Shown here: in pieces, positions 34,623-43,681 of the stretch
Layout of the letters: the number at the start of each line of letters is the position of its first letter
How positions within the stretch are numbered: position 1 is the first letter of the stretch
Source of the DNA: CAVUAT01 sp963848045
GTDB lineage: Bacteria; Actinomycetota; Thermoleophilia; Solirubrobacterales; 70-9
Assembly (NCBI GenBank): GCA_963848045.1
Contig: CAWKCC010000003.1
Location: 434,001-498,000 of the forward strand
Direction: 5' to 3'
Length of the DNA: 64,000 nt
Notes under the pieces: model-generated
Database searches by the model: none
Told to the model about the DNA's origin: nothing
Seen by the model: the letters and a program-made list of their open reading frames with translations, nothing else
Made by a program: the position numbers and the translations under genes

Positions 34623-37016
34623 GTGGGCCTCAGCGAGCGCATCGGGCGCGGGTTTGCGATCAGGAGCCTGCTCGCGATGGTCGTCGTGGCGCCGGCCGCG
34701 CTTGTGCTTGCGCCGGGCTGGGCCGCCGCGGCGACGATCAACGTCAACTCGATCGCCGACAACACGGACGACGACGGGCTCTGCACGCTTCGAGAGGCGG
34801 TGGACGCGGCCACCGACAACGCGGCCGTGAACGGCGTCGACGACTGCCCGGCCGGGGAGGCTGCGCTCGACACGATCCTCCTTCCCGCGGGCACCTACCC
34901 GCTCTCGGGAACGAGCGACGAGGACGCGAACGCGAGCGGCGACCTCGACGTCGAGGCGACCGGCGGCGGCCCGCTGCGCGTCGAGGGAGCCGGGCAGGGG
35001 AGCACGGTGATCGACGCCGCCATGAACGACCGCGCGATCGAGCACAGGGACGCCGACTCGCTGACGCTGGCCGACCTCACCGTCACCAACGGCAAGACCT
35101 CAACCGGCGGAACAGCCGCCGGGCGCGGCGGGGGGATCCAGACAGATGGCTCAGGGGTGCAGACGCTGAACCTCGAGCGCGTCACGGTGAATGGCAACGA
35201 GAGCGACTACTCCGGAGGCGGCCTCTTCGTCGGCTCGGGCGACGTCGCCGCGATCACCGACAGCACGATCAGCGACAACGAGTCCACCGGGAACTTCGGA
35301 GGCGGCGGGATCGGCGCCCTCGGCGGCGTCACCCTGACCGGCTCCACGGTGACCATGAACCGGGCCGGGACGTTCATCACCGCGGGCGGCGGCGGGATCT
35401 CCACCTCGAGCCCACTGACGCTCATCGACAGCGCCGTCACCGACAACACCGCCGGCGACCCGAGCACCCCCGCCACGACCGAGGGAGGGGACGGCGGCGG
35501 AATCGACTTCAACTCGAACGTCACGGTGGCCCTGACGGTGACCGGCTCGACCATCCGCGACAACGCGACGGAGCGCTCCGGGGGCGGGATCGCGGTCAAC
35601 GGCAGCCCGACGGGGACAGTGAGCGCGGACATCAGCGACAGCCTGATCGCGGACAACGACGCCGTGCTGCTCGGCGGCGGCATCTCCAGCATCGCCCACG
35701 CGACGCTCGCGGTCTCATCCAGCGCCATCACCGGCAACGAGGTGGCCACCGGCCTCTCCTCCGGCGGGGGAGGCGGCATCGCCAACGGCACGATCGCGGG
35801 CGACACAGCGGCGGCGACGGTCACCGGCAGCGTCGTCGCGGGGAACTCGGTCACGGGGACGAACGCCAACACCGACGGCGGGGGGCTCAGGAACGCGGAA
35901 TCGAGCAGCGGCGCCTCGACCCTCAGCGTGCTCGGAAGCACCGTCTCGGGCAACACGGTGATCGGCACGGCCGGGGACGGCGCCGGGATCTACAACCAGG
36001 CCCCGGGCGGGCAGCTGACCGTGCTCAACTCCACCCTGAGCGGCAACATGGCCACCGGCGCCAGCGGCAACGGGGGCGGGGTCTTCAACGTCGACGGGCC
36101 GGTCGCCCTGATCCACACCACGGTGGCAGCGAACTCCGCCGTGGGTGACGGCGACGCCCTCGCCAACGGGACCTTGGCGACCGGGGCGTTCGAGCTGCGA
36201 AGCTCCGTCCTCGCGGGCGCCGTAGCGGCCGACGTCTGCGAGCCGGACACGGCCTTCACCGACCTTGGCTCCAACCTCGACACCGGGGCCTCGTGCGGCC
36301 TGTCGGCCGGCTCGAACCTCGACCCGGTGCTGGGGCCGCTCGCCGACAACGGCGGGCCGGACGCGGGCCCCGCCGGGAGCACCCTGCCGTTGCGGACGCA
36401 GGCCATCGGTACCGCTGGCGACGCCGTGGACCACGTCGCCGCCGGCGACTGCAAGGACGAGATGGGCGCCGACCTCGACGAGGACGAGCGCGGCACCATC
36501 CGCCCCCAGGGCCCCTTCTGCGACGCCGGGTCGTTCGAGTACGCGGACCCCGATGCCGACGGGGTCGAGCAGGGAGTGGACAACTGCCCAGGGGTCGCGA
36601 ACCCCGGCCAGGAGGACAACGACTCGGACGGCCTCGGCAACGCCTGCGACCCGACGCCGGATGGGCCGCCCGGCGCGGCTCCCTCGAATGCCTTCGAGTT
36701 CGGCAAGCTGAAGCGCAACACGAGGAAGGGGATCGCCTTCCTGTTCGTCACCGTTCCAGGCCCCGGCGAGATCGGCCTTCAGGGCAGGGGGCTGGCCGGC
36801 GTCGGCCTCGGCTCCGCCGCCGCGCGCAAGAGCCTCGCGGTCGGCGGCGGGCGAGTGAAGCTGAAGATCAGCCCGGGCAAGGGCAAGAAGGCCGCCAGGC
36901 TGCGTCGGGCGCTGCGCAGCAAGCGCAAGGCCAGGGTCAAGGTGCGGGTCACCTACCTGCCGACCGGCGGCACCGCAAAGACGCGGACGAGGAAGGTGAA
37001 GCTGGTCCGCAGGTAA
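34623..37016 (+). CDS. Secreted CSLREA-domain beta-helix protein with thrombospondin-3-like repeats
   Basis: A 797-residue exported protein. It has a signal peptide (about 1-37) and the CSLREA-type motif C54-T-L-R-E-A-V. A long run of turns with SxxTxxDSTISDN-like repeats and Gly/Asn-rich coils suggests a right-handed parallel beta-helix (about 90-560). Calcium-type repeats follow (DPDADGVEQGVDNCPGV; DNDSDGLGNACD). The C-terminal domain is rich in Lys/Arg (KISPGKGKKAARLRRAL). Function is unknown; beta-helices of this sort often bind or modify surface polysaccharide. It is a single gene after trpS, with a leaderless promoter of its own. Confidence 0.85.
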   Translation: MGLSERIGRGFAIRSLLAMVVVAPAALVLAPGWAAAATINVNSIADNTDDDGLCTLREAVDAATDNAAVNGVDDCPAGEAALDTILLPAGTYPLSGTSDEDANASGDLDVEATGGGPLRVEGAGQGSTVIDAAMNDRAIEHRDADSLTLADLTVTNGKTSTGGTAAGRGGGIQTDGSGVQTLNLERVTVNGNESDYSGGGLFVGSGDVAAITDSTISDNESTGNFGGGGIGALGGVTLTGSTVTMNRAGTFITAGGGGISTSSPLTLIDSAVTDNTAGDPSTPATTEGGDGGGIDFNSNVTVALTVTGSTIRDNATERSGGGIAVNGSPTGTVSADISDSLIADNDAVLLGGGISSIAHATLAVSSSAITGNEVATGLSSGGGGGIANGTIAGDTAAATVTGSVVAGNSVTGTNANTDGGGLRNAESSSGASTLSVLGSTVSGNTVIGTAGDGAGIYNQAPGGQLTVLNSTLSGNMATGASGNGGGVFNVDGPVALIHTTVAANSAVGDGDALANGTLATGAFELRSSVLAGAVAADVCEPDTAFTDLGSNLDTGASCGLSAGSNLDPVLGPLADNGGPDAGPAGSTLPLRTQAIGTAGDAVDHVAAGDCKDEMGADLDEDERGTIRPQGPFCDAGSFEYADPDADGVEQGVDNCPGVANPGQEDNDSDGLGNACDPTPDGPPGAAPSNAFEFGKLKRNTRKGIAFLFVTVPGPGEIGLQGRGLAGVGLGSAAARKSLAVGGGRVKLKISPGKGKKAARLRRALRSKRKARVKVRVTYLPTGGTAKTRTRKVKLVRR

Positions 37017-37036
37017 CCGCTGACCGCGCCGGCCTC

Positions 37037-37042
37037 TATCGT
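37037..37042 (+). promoter_or_regulatory. Leaderless -10 box of scpA
   Basis: TATCGT lies 6 bases before the scpA GTG at 37049. There is no ribosome-binding site. Confidence 0.55.
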
Positions 37043-37048
37043 GGCCGC

Positions 37049-37771
37049 GTGACTTCCGTCGCCGAGCTCGAGCTCGATCTCGAGGTCTTCCAGGGGCCGT
37101 TCGACCTGCTGCTGGCGGTGCTGCTGCGCGAGGAGATAAGCCTGGCCGAGGTCTCGCTGGGCGACATCGTGCTCGCCTACGTCGACCACCTCGACGAGAC
37201 GGGCGAGCTGGACCTCGAGGCGGTGACCGAGTTCCTGGTGTTGATCGCCGCCCTGCTGGAGTTGAAGTCGCGACTGCTGTTGCCCCAGTCCGACGCCGAG
37301 CTGGAGCTGGGGCCCGAGGAGGCGGCCGACGAGCTGCTGGCCCGGATGCTCGAGTACCGCCGCTATCGCGACGCCGCCGCGGTGCTGGTGGCGATGCTCG
37401 ACCGCGAGGGGGCGACGATGTATCGCTCGGCTCCGCCTCCCGCAGAGCTGCGCCGCGCGGCCCTGGAGGCCGCCGTACAGGCCTACGAGCCCGACCGTCT
37501 CGGCTCGGCGCTCGGCGACCTGCTGACTCTCCCGCCCGATCCCGATACCCGGCACATCCGCTCCACGGTCTCGGTGCAGAGGAGGCTGAGCGTGATTCGC
37601 GAGCTGCTGGGCAGGCGCGGCGGCACGATCGACTTCGACGAGTCCTTCGGCCGCGAGGACCGCTTCACCCAGGCGGTTACCTTGTTTGCTCTCTTGGAGC
37701 TGCACAGACGTGGCGAGGCGAGCTGGCGACAGAACGAGATGTTCGGGCCGATCGAGGTGCGGGGATCATGA
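37049..37771 (+). CDS. scpA: Segregation and condensation protein A
   Basis: A 240-residue kleisin. The N-terminal domain has VFQGPFDLLLAVLLREEISLAEVSL, then LVLIAALLELKSRLLLP. The C-terminal winged-helix part has FTQAVTLFALLELHRRGEASWRQNEMFGPI. It bridges SMC heads with ScpB for chromosome compaction. Its stop overlaps the scpB start (ATGA). No smc gene is in the window. Confidence 0.94.
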   Translation: MTSVAELELDLEVFQGPFDLLLAVLLREEISLAEVSLGDIVLAYVDHLDETGELDLEAVTEFLVLIAALLELKSRLLLPQSDAELELGPEEAADELLARMLEYRRYRDAAAVLVAMLDREGATMYRSAPPPAELRRAALEAAVQAYEPDRLGSALGDLLTLPPDPDTRHIRSTVSVQRRLSVIRELLGRRGGTIDFDESFGREDRFTQAVTLFALLELHRRGEASWRQNEMFGPIEVRGS

Positions 37772-38376
37772 GCGGGCGCAAGGGCGCGAGCGCCGAGGCG
37801 GCACCGATGGAGCCCCTGGAGGCGACGATCGAGGCGCTGCTGTTCCTCTCCCCGGACCCGGTCTCGGCCGCGGAGCTGGCCGAGGCGATCGAGATCGCCG
37901 AGGAAGACGTGGCCGGGGCGGTCGAGACGCTGGGCTCGCGGCTCGAGAGCGACGGCCGCGGCATGCGCCTCAAGAAGGTCGCGGGCGGCTACGCGCTGAC
38001 CGCGATGCCCGAGGCCGAGGACGCGGCGCGCAGGCTGCTCTCCAAGCCCCGCACGCCGCCCCTGACGCAGGCGCAGGCGGAGGTGCTGGCGATCGTCGGC
38101 TATCTGCAACCCGTCTCGCGGCCGGAGGTGGCGCGCATCCGCGGCGTCTCCTCGGATTCGGCAGTGGCCAGCCTGACCGAGCGCGGGATGATCGAGGAGC
38201 GGGGGCGCAGTCGCTTCGGCGCGGTCACCTACGCGACCACCGCCCTGTTCGAGAAGCTCTTCGGGCTCTCCGGGCTCGACGGGCTGCCCGACCCGTCGCA
38301 GTTCGATCCCAGCCCCGAGGACGAGCGCGAGCTGCGCGAGCGGCTGCTCAAGGCCGGCGAGCAGCGAACCGCGTGA
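37768..38376 (+). CDS. scpB: Segregation and condensation protein B
   Basis: A 202-residue ScpB with two winged-helix domains: PLEATIEALLFLSPDPVSAAELAEAI at the start, then the family core PLTQAQAEVLAIVGYLQPVSRPEVARIRGVSSDSAVASL. GRSRFGAVTYATTALFEKLFGLSGL is in the second half. It forms the ScpAB-SMC condensin. Its stop codon overlaps the GTG of the CSLREA-carboxypeptidase fusion (GTGA), so that secreted protein is coupled to it. Confidence 0.94.
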   Translation: MSGRKGASAEAAPMEPLEATIEALLFLSPDPVSAAELAEAIEIAEEDVAGAVETLGSRLESDGRGMRLKKVAGGYALTAMPEAEDAARRLLSKPRTPPLTQAQAEVLAIVGYLQPVSRPEVARIRGVSSDSAVASLTERGMIEERGRSRFGAVTYATTALFEKLFGLSGLDGLPDPSQFDPSPEDERELRERLLKAGEQRTA

Positions 38377-40574
38377 GGCGCCTGATCGCCGGGGTGGCCC
38401 TGGCCGCCGCGGGAGCGCTGCTCGTACCCTCCGCGGCGATGGCCGCGAACATCGATGTCGACACCGTGGCAGACGAGTACGGCACGGGCGCCGGCTGCTC
38501 GCTGCGCGAGGCGGTCCAGGCGGCCAACGACGACGTTGCGTTCGGGGGTTGCACCGCCGGCTCCGGCCCTGCGGACGCGATCATGCTCGACCCGGGAGCC
38601 GTCTACACGCTGGGGCTGCCCGGCGCGGGCGAGGACGCCAACGCCACGGGAGACCTCGACCTCGAGACGGGGTCTGGCGACCTCTCGCTCGCCCGAGACG
38701 GAGCAGGCCCCCGCCCGACCATCGACGCCGGCGACCTCGACGGCGCGCTCGACGTCACGGGAGGAGGTTCGCTGGCTCTCGGCTCGATCCGGGTGATCGG
38801 CGGCCTGCGCTCGGGCAGCGACCCCGATCTTGACCGTGGCGGGGCGCTGCGCTGGGGCGAGCCGCTGGTCGCCGGCGAGCTCACGGTCGACGACTCGCTC
38901 TTCGAGGGCAACGACGCGGCCCAGGCCAGCGCCATCGACGCCAACACAACGGGCGCCCACACGATCACCGACTCCGTGGTCAGCGGTGGGTTCGCCTTCG
39001 ATCTCGGCGCCGTCTTCGCCGCGGGACCACTCACCGTCACCCGCTCGACGATCCGCGACAACCTCGGGGGCGGCGTGGTCGCCGACAACCCCGGGCCCGC
39101 CTCGCTGATCATCGACTCGAGCGCCATCGCCGACAACCGCTTCGGCACGGGCGAGTCGCGGGGCGGGGTCTACGCGGCCGGCGACGCCACGATCGAGAAC
39201 TCGACCGTCACCGGCAACAGCGGCGGGTTCGTCGGCGGCGTCTGGCCCGAGGGCGCGCTGACGGTGCGCTTCTCGACGATCGCCGCAAACGTCGGCGTTC
39301 CCGCCGCGGGGCACTCGGCCGGCGGAATCGACGTGCAGAGCTCCGACGGCGTCGTCCTGGACGGAGTGGTCCTGGCCGGCAACCGGCTCGGCAACAATCC
39401 GGCGCCGTCCAACTGCAACCAGCAGGCCGGGATCACGGAGGGGCCCAACCCCAACCTCGAGGACGCCGACAGCTGCGGGCTCGACGCCGGACCCGGTCAG
39501 GCCAGCCTGATCAACGCCGATCCGCTGCTGGCCCCGCTCGCCGACAACGGCGGGCCGACGCCCACTCGGGCCCTCTACGAGGGGAGCCCGGCGATCGATG
39601 CCGCCCTCGCGGCCTGCTCGGAGCCGTTCGACCAGCGGGGGACCGCGAGGCCGGTCGGCGCCGCCTGCGACATCGGGGCCTTCGAGGGATCCGTGGCCGC
39701 GCCGCCCCCGCCTCCTCCGCCCGCCCTCACCCAGCCGTCGGTCCCCGTCGCGAAGAAGAAGAAAGGGTGCAGGAAGGGCTTCAAGCTGATCAAGATCAAG
39801 AAGAAGGGCAAGAAGGCCAAGCAGAAATGCGTCAGGGTCAAGAAGAAGAAGAAGTGCAAGAAGGGCGGCGCCACGGGCGGGTCGAAGTGCAAGGGCAAGA
39901 AGCTCCGGGCCGCGTCGCTCGCCGGGGGGAAGCGGCTGGTGATCGGCCGCTCGGCTCGCGGTCTCCCGATCGTGGCCACCCGCCTCGGTGATCCCGACGC
40001 GCAGCGGGTGGCGCTGGTCGTCGGCGTGATCCACGGCGATGAGCGCGCCGGGCTTGGGGTGACCCGTCTGCTGCGCCGTCGGGGGCCGGTCGAGGGCCTC
40101 GGGCTCTGGGTGATCGACAACCTCAACCCAGACGGCTCGCGCCGGCGCTCGCGTCGCAACGCGCGGGGCGTCGACCTCAACCGCAACTTCCCGCATCGCT
40201 GGCGGGGCCGGGTGCCGCCCTCCAGCGGCTACTACCCGGGCAGGAGCCCCGCATCCGAGCCCGAGACGCGGGCCGCGATCAAGCTGATCGAGAGGATCGA
40301 GCCCGACCTGTCTATCTGGTACCACCAGCCCTGGGGAGCCGTGCTCGCCTGTCGCGGCCGGCCGGCGGCCGCGGCCCGCTACGCGCGGCTGGCCGGGACG
40401 GGCACGAGCTGCCGCGGCCGGGGGCTGCCCGGCACCGCCATCAACTGGGAGCGGGCGACGATCCCCGGCGCGACGGCCTTCGTGGTCGAGCTCGCGGCCG
40501 GCCGGCTGAGCGGCCGGGCCGCCCGCCGCCACGCCCGCGCGGCGATTGCGGTTGCTGCGGGGGGCGGCGCGTGA
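38373..40574 (+). CDS. Secreted fusion: CSLREA beta-helix, Lys-rich linker and M14 zinc carboxypeptidase
   Basis: A 733-residue exported protein. It has a signal peptide (1-24), C42-S-L-R-E-A and a beta-helix (about 70-450, IIDSSAIADN-type turns). A Pro-rich stretch leads into a Lys/Cys-rich linker (about 460-510, CRKGFKLIKIKKKGKK). An M14-type metallopeptidase of the MpaA/DppA-like class follows, with H554-G-D-E557, GVDLNRNFPHRW, H651 and the catalytic E706 in AFVVELAAG. It probably trims peptidoglycan peptides or short peptides at the surface, with the helix as targeting module. It is coupled to scpB upstream and to an amidase downstream (GTGAG at 40571). Confidence 0.88.
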   Translation: MRRLIAGVALAAAGALLVPSAAMAANIDVDTVADEYGTGAGCSLREAVQAANDDVAFGGCTAGSGPADAIMLDPGAVYTLGLPGAGEDANATGDLDLETGSGDLSLARDGAGPRPTIDAGDLDGALDVTGGGSLALGSIRVIGGLRSGSDPDLDRGGALRWGEPLVAGELTVDDSLFEGNDAAQASAIDANTTGAHTITDSVVSGGFAFDLGAVFAAGPLTVTRSTIRDNLGGGVVADNPGPASLIIDSSAIADNRFGTGESRGGVYAAGDATIENSTVTGNSGGFVGGVWPEGALTVRFSTIAANVGVPAAGHSAGGIDVQSSDGVVLDGVVLAGNRLGNNPAPSNCNQQAGITEGPNPNLEDADSCGLDAGPGQASLINADPLLAPLADNGGPTPTRALYEGSPAIDAALAACSEPFDQRGTARPVGAACDIGAFEGSVAAPPPPPPPALTQPSVPVAKKKKGCRKGFKLIKIKKKGKKAKQKCVRVKKKKKCKKGGATGGSKCKGKKLRAASLAGGKRLVIGRSARGLPIVATRLGDPDAQRVALVVGVIHGDERAGLGVTRLLRRRGPVEGLGLWVIDNLNPDGSRRRSRRNARGVDLNRNFPHRWRGRVPPSSGYYPGRSPASEPETRAAIKLIERIEPDLSIWYHQPWGAVLACRGRPAAAARYARLAGTGTSCRGRGLPGTAINWERATIPGATAFVVELAAGRLSGRAARRHARAAIAVAAGGGA

Positions 40575-41344
40575 GGCGGTCTCGCGCGCTGCTGGGGGTG
40601 CTCGTGCTGGCGCTCGCCGGCACGGCCGCGCTCGCCGCGCGGCCTTCCTCCGATGCGCCCGCGGGGGCGCCCGGCGCCGCGGCCGCCTCGCCCTCCCGCT
40701 CCGCGGCGGCCGATGGCCCGGCGGCGAAAGCCGCCCGCACGGGAGCTCCGGGAGCGACGGCCTCGGCGAAGCGCCCGCGGATTCGCAAGCGCCTCATCCC
40801 CTATCCCAAGAGCCGCCTGCGCGACATGGCCGCCTACTCCGAACGGCACTACGGGCAGAGTCAGTCGAGCCTGGTGGCGCCACGGCTGATCGTCGAGCAC
40901 TACGCGGTGGCCGGGAGCATCGGCTCCATCTACAACGCCTTCGCCCCGAACCGGCCGGACCCCGAATACGGCGAGCTGCCCGGCGTCTGCTCTCACTACG
41001 CCGTCGGCCCCAAGGGCCAGATCGTCCGCTTCGTGCCCGACCGCATCCGCTGCCGCCACGTCGTCGGTCTCAACCACGTGGCGATCGGGATCGAGCACGT
41101 CGGCTTCAGCGACGGCCAGGTTCTGGGGCGCCAGCGCCAGTTGCGCGCTTCCCTGCGCCTGACTCGCTGGCTGCGCTGCCGCTTCGGCCTGGGCGTGAAG
41201 CGCGTGATCGGCCACAACGAGAGCCTCTCCTCGCCCTTCTACCTCGAGCTCGACCCCGACTTCCGGGGGCGCACCCACGGCGACTTCCGCCGCAGCTCCA
41301 TGCGCATCTACCGCCGGGCGCTGGCCCGGCTCGGCGGCTGCTGA
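40571..41344 (+). CDS. Secreted N-acetylmuramoyl-L-alanine amidase-like protein (amidase_2 fold)
   Basis: A 257-residue protein. It has an N-terminal signal or anchor (about 6-22, LLGVLVLALAGTAALA), an Ala/Pro/Ser-rich linker to about 70, then an amidase_2/PGRP-like domain: LIVEHYAVAG (zinc His), SHYAVGPKGQIVRFVPD, NHVAIGIEHVGF and KRVIGHNES (zinc His). Such enzymes cut the lactyl-amide bond between MurNAc and L-Ala. Its GTG overlaps the carboxypeptidase stop. Two cell-wall-type hydrolases in succession suggest a joint role in peptidoglycan turnover. Confidence 0.85.
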   Translation: MRRSRALLGVLVLALAGTAALAARPSSDAPAGAPGAAAASPSRSAAADGPAAKAARTGAPGATASAKRPRIRKRLIPYPKSRLRDMAAYSERHYGQSQSSLVAPRLIVEHYAVAGSIGSIYNAFAPNRPDPEYGELPGVCSHYAVGPKGQIVRFVPDRIRCRHVVGLNHVAIGIEHVGFSDGQVLGRQRQLRASLRLTRWLRCRFGLGVKRVIGHNESLSSPFYLELDPDFRGRTHGDFRRSSMRIYRRALARLGGC

Positions 41345-41353
41345 CCCCTCGGC

Positions 41354-42061
41354 GTGCGGCTCTCCCGCTACCTCGCCCACGGCGGCGTCGCCTCGCGGCG
41401 GGCCGCGGAGGAGCTGATCCGGGACGGTCGCGTCAGGGTCGGCGGTGAGATTGCCACCGACCCGGCGCGCGACGTCGGCGAGGGCAGCGGGGTCGAGGTC
41501 GACGGCCGGGCGATCACCCCCGAGCCCCGCGAGGTCTGGGCGCTGAACAAGCCCGAGGGTGTCGTCTCGACGGCGCGCGAGCCGGGCCGCCGCCGGGCGG
41601 TGACCGATCTCGTCAGCTCCGAGCGGCGGCTCTACCCGGTGGGAAGGCTCGACGCCGACTCGACGGGCCTGATCCTGCTCACCAACGACGGCGAGCTCGC
41701 CAACCGCATCACACACCCCCGATACGGGGTTCCCAAGACCTACCGGGTGAGGTTGGCGCGACCGCCCTCGGAGGGCGAGCTGAGGCGCCTGCGGCGTGGG
41801 GTCGAGCTCGAGGATGGGCCCACCGCGCCCGCCCGCGTGGAGCGAGTCGGGGAGCTCGAGATCGAGGTGACGATCCGAGAGGGGCGCAAGCGCCAGGTGC
41901 GCCGCATGGCCGCGGCCGTGGGCAACGAAGTGGCTGCCCTGGAGCGGGTCCGGATCGGCTCGCTGGCGCTGGGCGGGCTCGCCCCCGGCGAGTCGCGCCG
42001 GCTCGGCGAGGCCGAGGTCCGCGCAGCGACGGGGACCGGCCCGGCGCCCGACCTCGGCTGA
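41354..42061 (+). CDS. rluB: 23S rRNA pseudouridine synthase, RluB/RsuA family
   Basis: A 235-residue enzyme. An S4 RNA-binding domain opens it (MRLSRYLAHGGVASRRAAEELI). The catalytic motif is VGRLDADSTGLILLTNDGEL (catalytic Asp in RLD). IREGRKRQVRRMAAAVG and the C-terminal LGGLAPGESRRL follow. RluB/RsuA enzymes modify uridines in rRNA. scpA-scpB-rluB is a common order; here two secreted hydrolase genes are inserted between scpB and rluB. GTG start, 9 bases after the amidase stop. Confidence 0.93.
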   Translation: MRLSRYLAHGGVASRRAAEELIRDGRVRVGGEIATDPARDVGEGSGVEVDGRAITPEPREVWALNKPEGVVSTAREPGRRRAVTDLVSSERRLYPVGRLDADSTGLILLTNDGELANRITHPRYGVPKTYRVRLARPPSEGELRRLRRGVELEDGPTAPARVERVGELEIEVTIREGRKRQVRRMAAAVGNEVAALERVRIGSLALGGLAPGESRRLGEAEVRAATGTGPAPDLG

Positions 42062-42148
42062 CCGGGCGGCCTACTCCGGTTGCCCTGGATACGAGGGGGA
42101 TTGGCCTCCTTCCCCGTAGTCCCCTGAGAACCTGATAACAATCGGCCC

Positions 42149-43681
42149 GTGGGACGAGGGAAGAGATGGCCGGCCGGCCGTAGCCCGGCCCAGATCGCGA
42201 TCGCCGGATTCTGCGCCGGGCTGGGGGCGCTGGCGCTCGCCACGGCACCCGCCAGCGCGGCGCTGATCGAGGTCGACACCGCCGCCGACATCGTCGCTAC
42301 AGACGGGAGCTGCTCGCTCAGGGAGGCGGTGGACGCTGCCAACACGAATTCCGTTGTGGATACGTGCCCGGCGGGGGAGGCCAGCTCGGACACGATCGTC
42401 ATCCATTACGGCACCACGTACTTCCTGACGGGCGCTTCGGGGGAGGACGCGAACCTGAGCGGGGACCTTGACATCACCGGGGGCGGTCCGCTGGTGATCA
42501 CGCCGCAGGTCAACGGCACGGGAACAGGGGAGTCGGTGATCGACGCGCCCGCCTCCGATCGCATCCTGGACATCCACGACCAGGGAGCCCCGGCCGACGT
42601 CACCCTGCTCGATCTCGCGCTCCGCAACGGCAACGTCTTGGGCTCGGAGGATGGCGGCGCGATCCTGGTCAACGACCCCGACGCCAAGCTTCAGCTTGAG
42701 ATGGTGAGGATCCGGAGCAGCCACGCCGACGACTACGGTGGCGCGGTCTCGTTCGAGAGCGCCAGCAACTCCTCGACCCTGGACATCCTGCTCTCGGAGT
42801 TCCGGGGCAACAGCGCAGGCGACGATGGCGGAGCCGTCTACTTCAAGAGGGCCGGAAGCGGAACGGCGGGCCCCTCGGTGCGCCAGAGCGCCTTCGTTGC
42901 GAACACCTCGGGCGCGCTCGGCGGCGGCTTCTACTACGGAGCGGAGGTAGCCGCGGATACGAGCGGCACGATCGCCAACAGCACGTTCAGCGGCAACTCG
43001 GCGACCCAGGGCGGCGGGGCGATCGGATTGGGCTTCACGGGCCTCTTCCTCAACCTCGAGTTCGTGACGGTCGCGGACAACAGCTCCACCACGGCCGGGC
43101 GCGGCGGGGGCATCCAGACGGTCGCCGCCGACCAGAACGTGTCGCTGCGGGCCACGATCCTCGCCGACAACACCGCCGCGGGCCTGCCGGCCAACTGCGC
43201 CCGGGTCGGCGCGGCCTTCACCTCCAATGCAGGCGCCTACAACATCGAGACCGCCGACACCTGCGACCTCGAGCCCGGGCAGGGCGACCTTGTCAGCACG
43301 GATCCGCTGCTGGCCCCGCTGATGTTCGGCGCCGGCACGGGCCCCCCTATCGTCGACACTTGGACCCATGGGCTCTACGACGGCAGTCCCGCGCTGGACG
43401 CGGTTCCCCTGGTCGACTGCTCGAGCGCCAACGGAGTCGATCAGCGCGACAGCCCCCGTCCCAACCCGCCCGCCGGCTCGTGCGACGCAGGCGCCTTCGA
43501 GGGATCCGTCGGGCCGAAGCCGCAGCCCGCCGCTCCCGCCGCTCCCGCCGCCCCGGTCGCCAAGAAGAAGAAGTGCAAGAAGGGCTTCAAGCTGAAGAAG
43601 ATCAAGAAGAAGGGCAAGAAGCCCAAGAAGAAGTGCGTTCGGGTCAAGAAGAAGAGAAAGAAGAAGAGAAAGAAGAGGTAG
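42149..43681 (+). CDS. Secreted CSLREA-domain beta-helix protein with Lys-rich tail
   Basis: A 510-residue exported protein. It has a signal peptide (about 1-38), C55-S-L-R-E-A and a beta-helix region (about 85-400) with IANSTFSGNSATQGGGAIG-type turns. It ends in a strikingly basic tail that includes CKKGFKLKKIKKKGKK followed by CVRVKKKRKKKRKKR. The tail closely matches the internal linker of the carboxypeptidase fusion at 38.4 kb. It starts with GTG; AACAAT lies 6 bases upstream. Function is unknown; surface adhesion or polysaccharide binding is plausible. A nested inverted repeat follows the gene. Confidence 0.85.
   Translation: MGRGKRWPAGRSPAQIAIAGFCAGLGALALATAPASAALIEVDTAADIVATDGSCSLREAVDAANTNSVVDTCPAGEASSDTIVIHYGTTYFLTGASGEDANLSGDLDITGGGPLVITPQVNGTGTGESVIDAPASDRILDIHDQGAPADVTLLDLALRNGNVLGSEDGGAILVNDPDAKLQLEMVRIRSSHADDYGGAVSFESASNSSTLDILLSEFRGNSAGDDGGAVYFKRAGSGTAGPSVRQSAFVANTSGALGGGFYYGAEVAADTSGTIANSTFSGNSATQGGGAIGLGFTGLFLNLEFVTVADNSSTTAGRGGGIQTVAADQNVSLRATILADNTAAGLPANCARVGAAFTSNAGAYNIETADTCDLEPGQGDLVSTDPLLAPLMFGAGTGPPIVDTWTHGLYDGSPALDAVPLVDCSSANGVDQRDSPRPNPPAGSCDAGAFEGSVGPKPQPAAPAAPAAPVAKKKKCKKGFKLKKIKKKGKKPKKKCVRVKKKRKKKRKKR

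Noticed and set aside
39750..39910. AAG-rich repeats that might look like a CRISPR or tandem repeat array
   Set aside because: They are Lys codon runs in a coding frame, with irregular spacing and no spacer-repeat structure.
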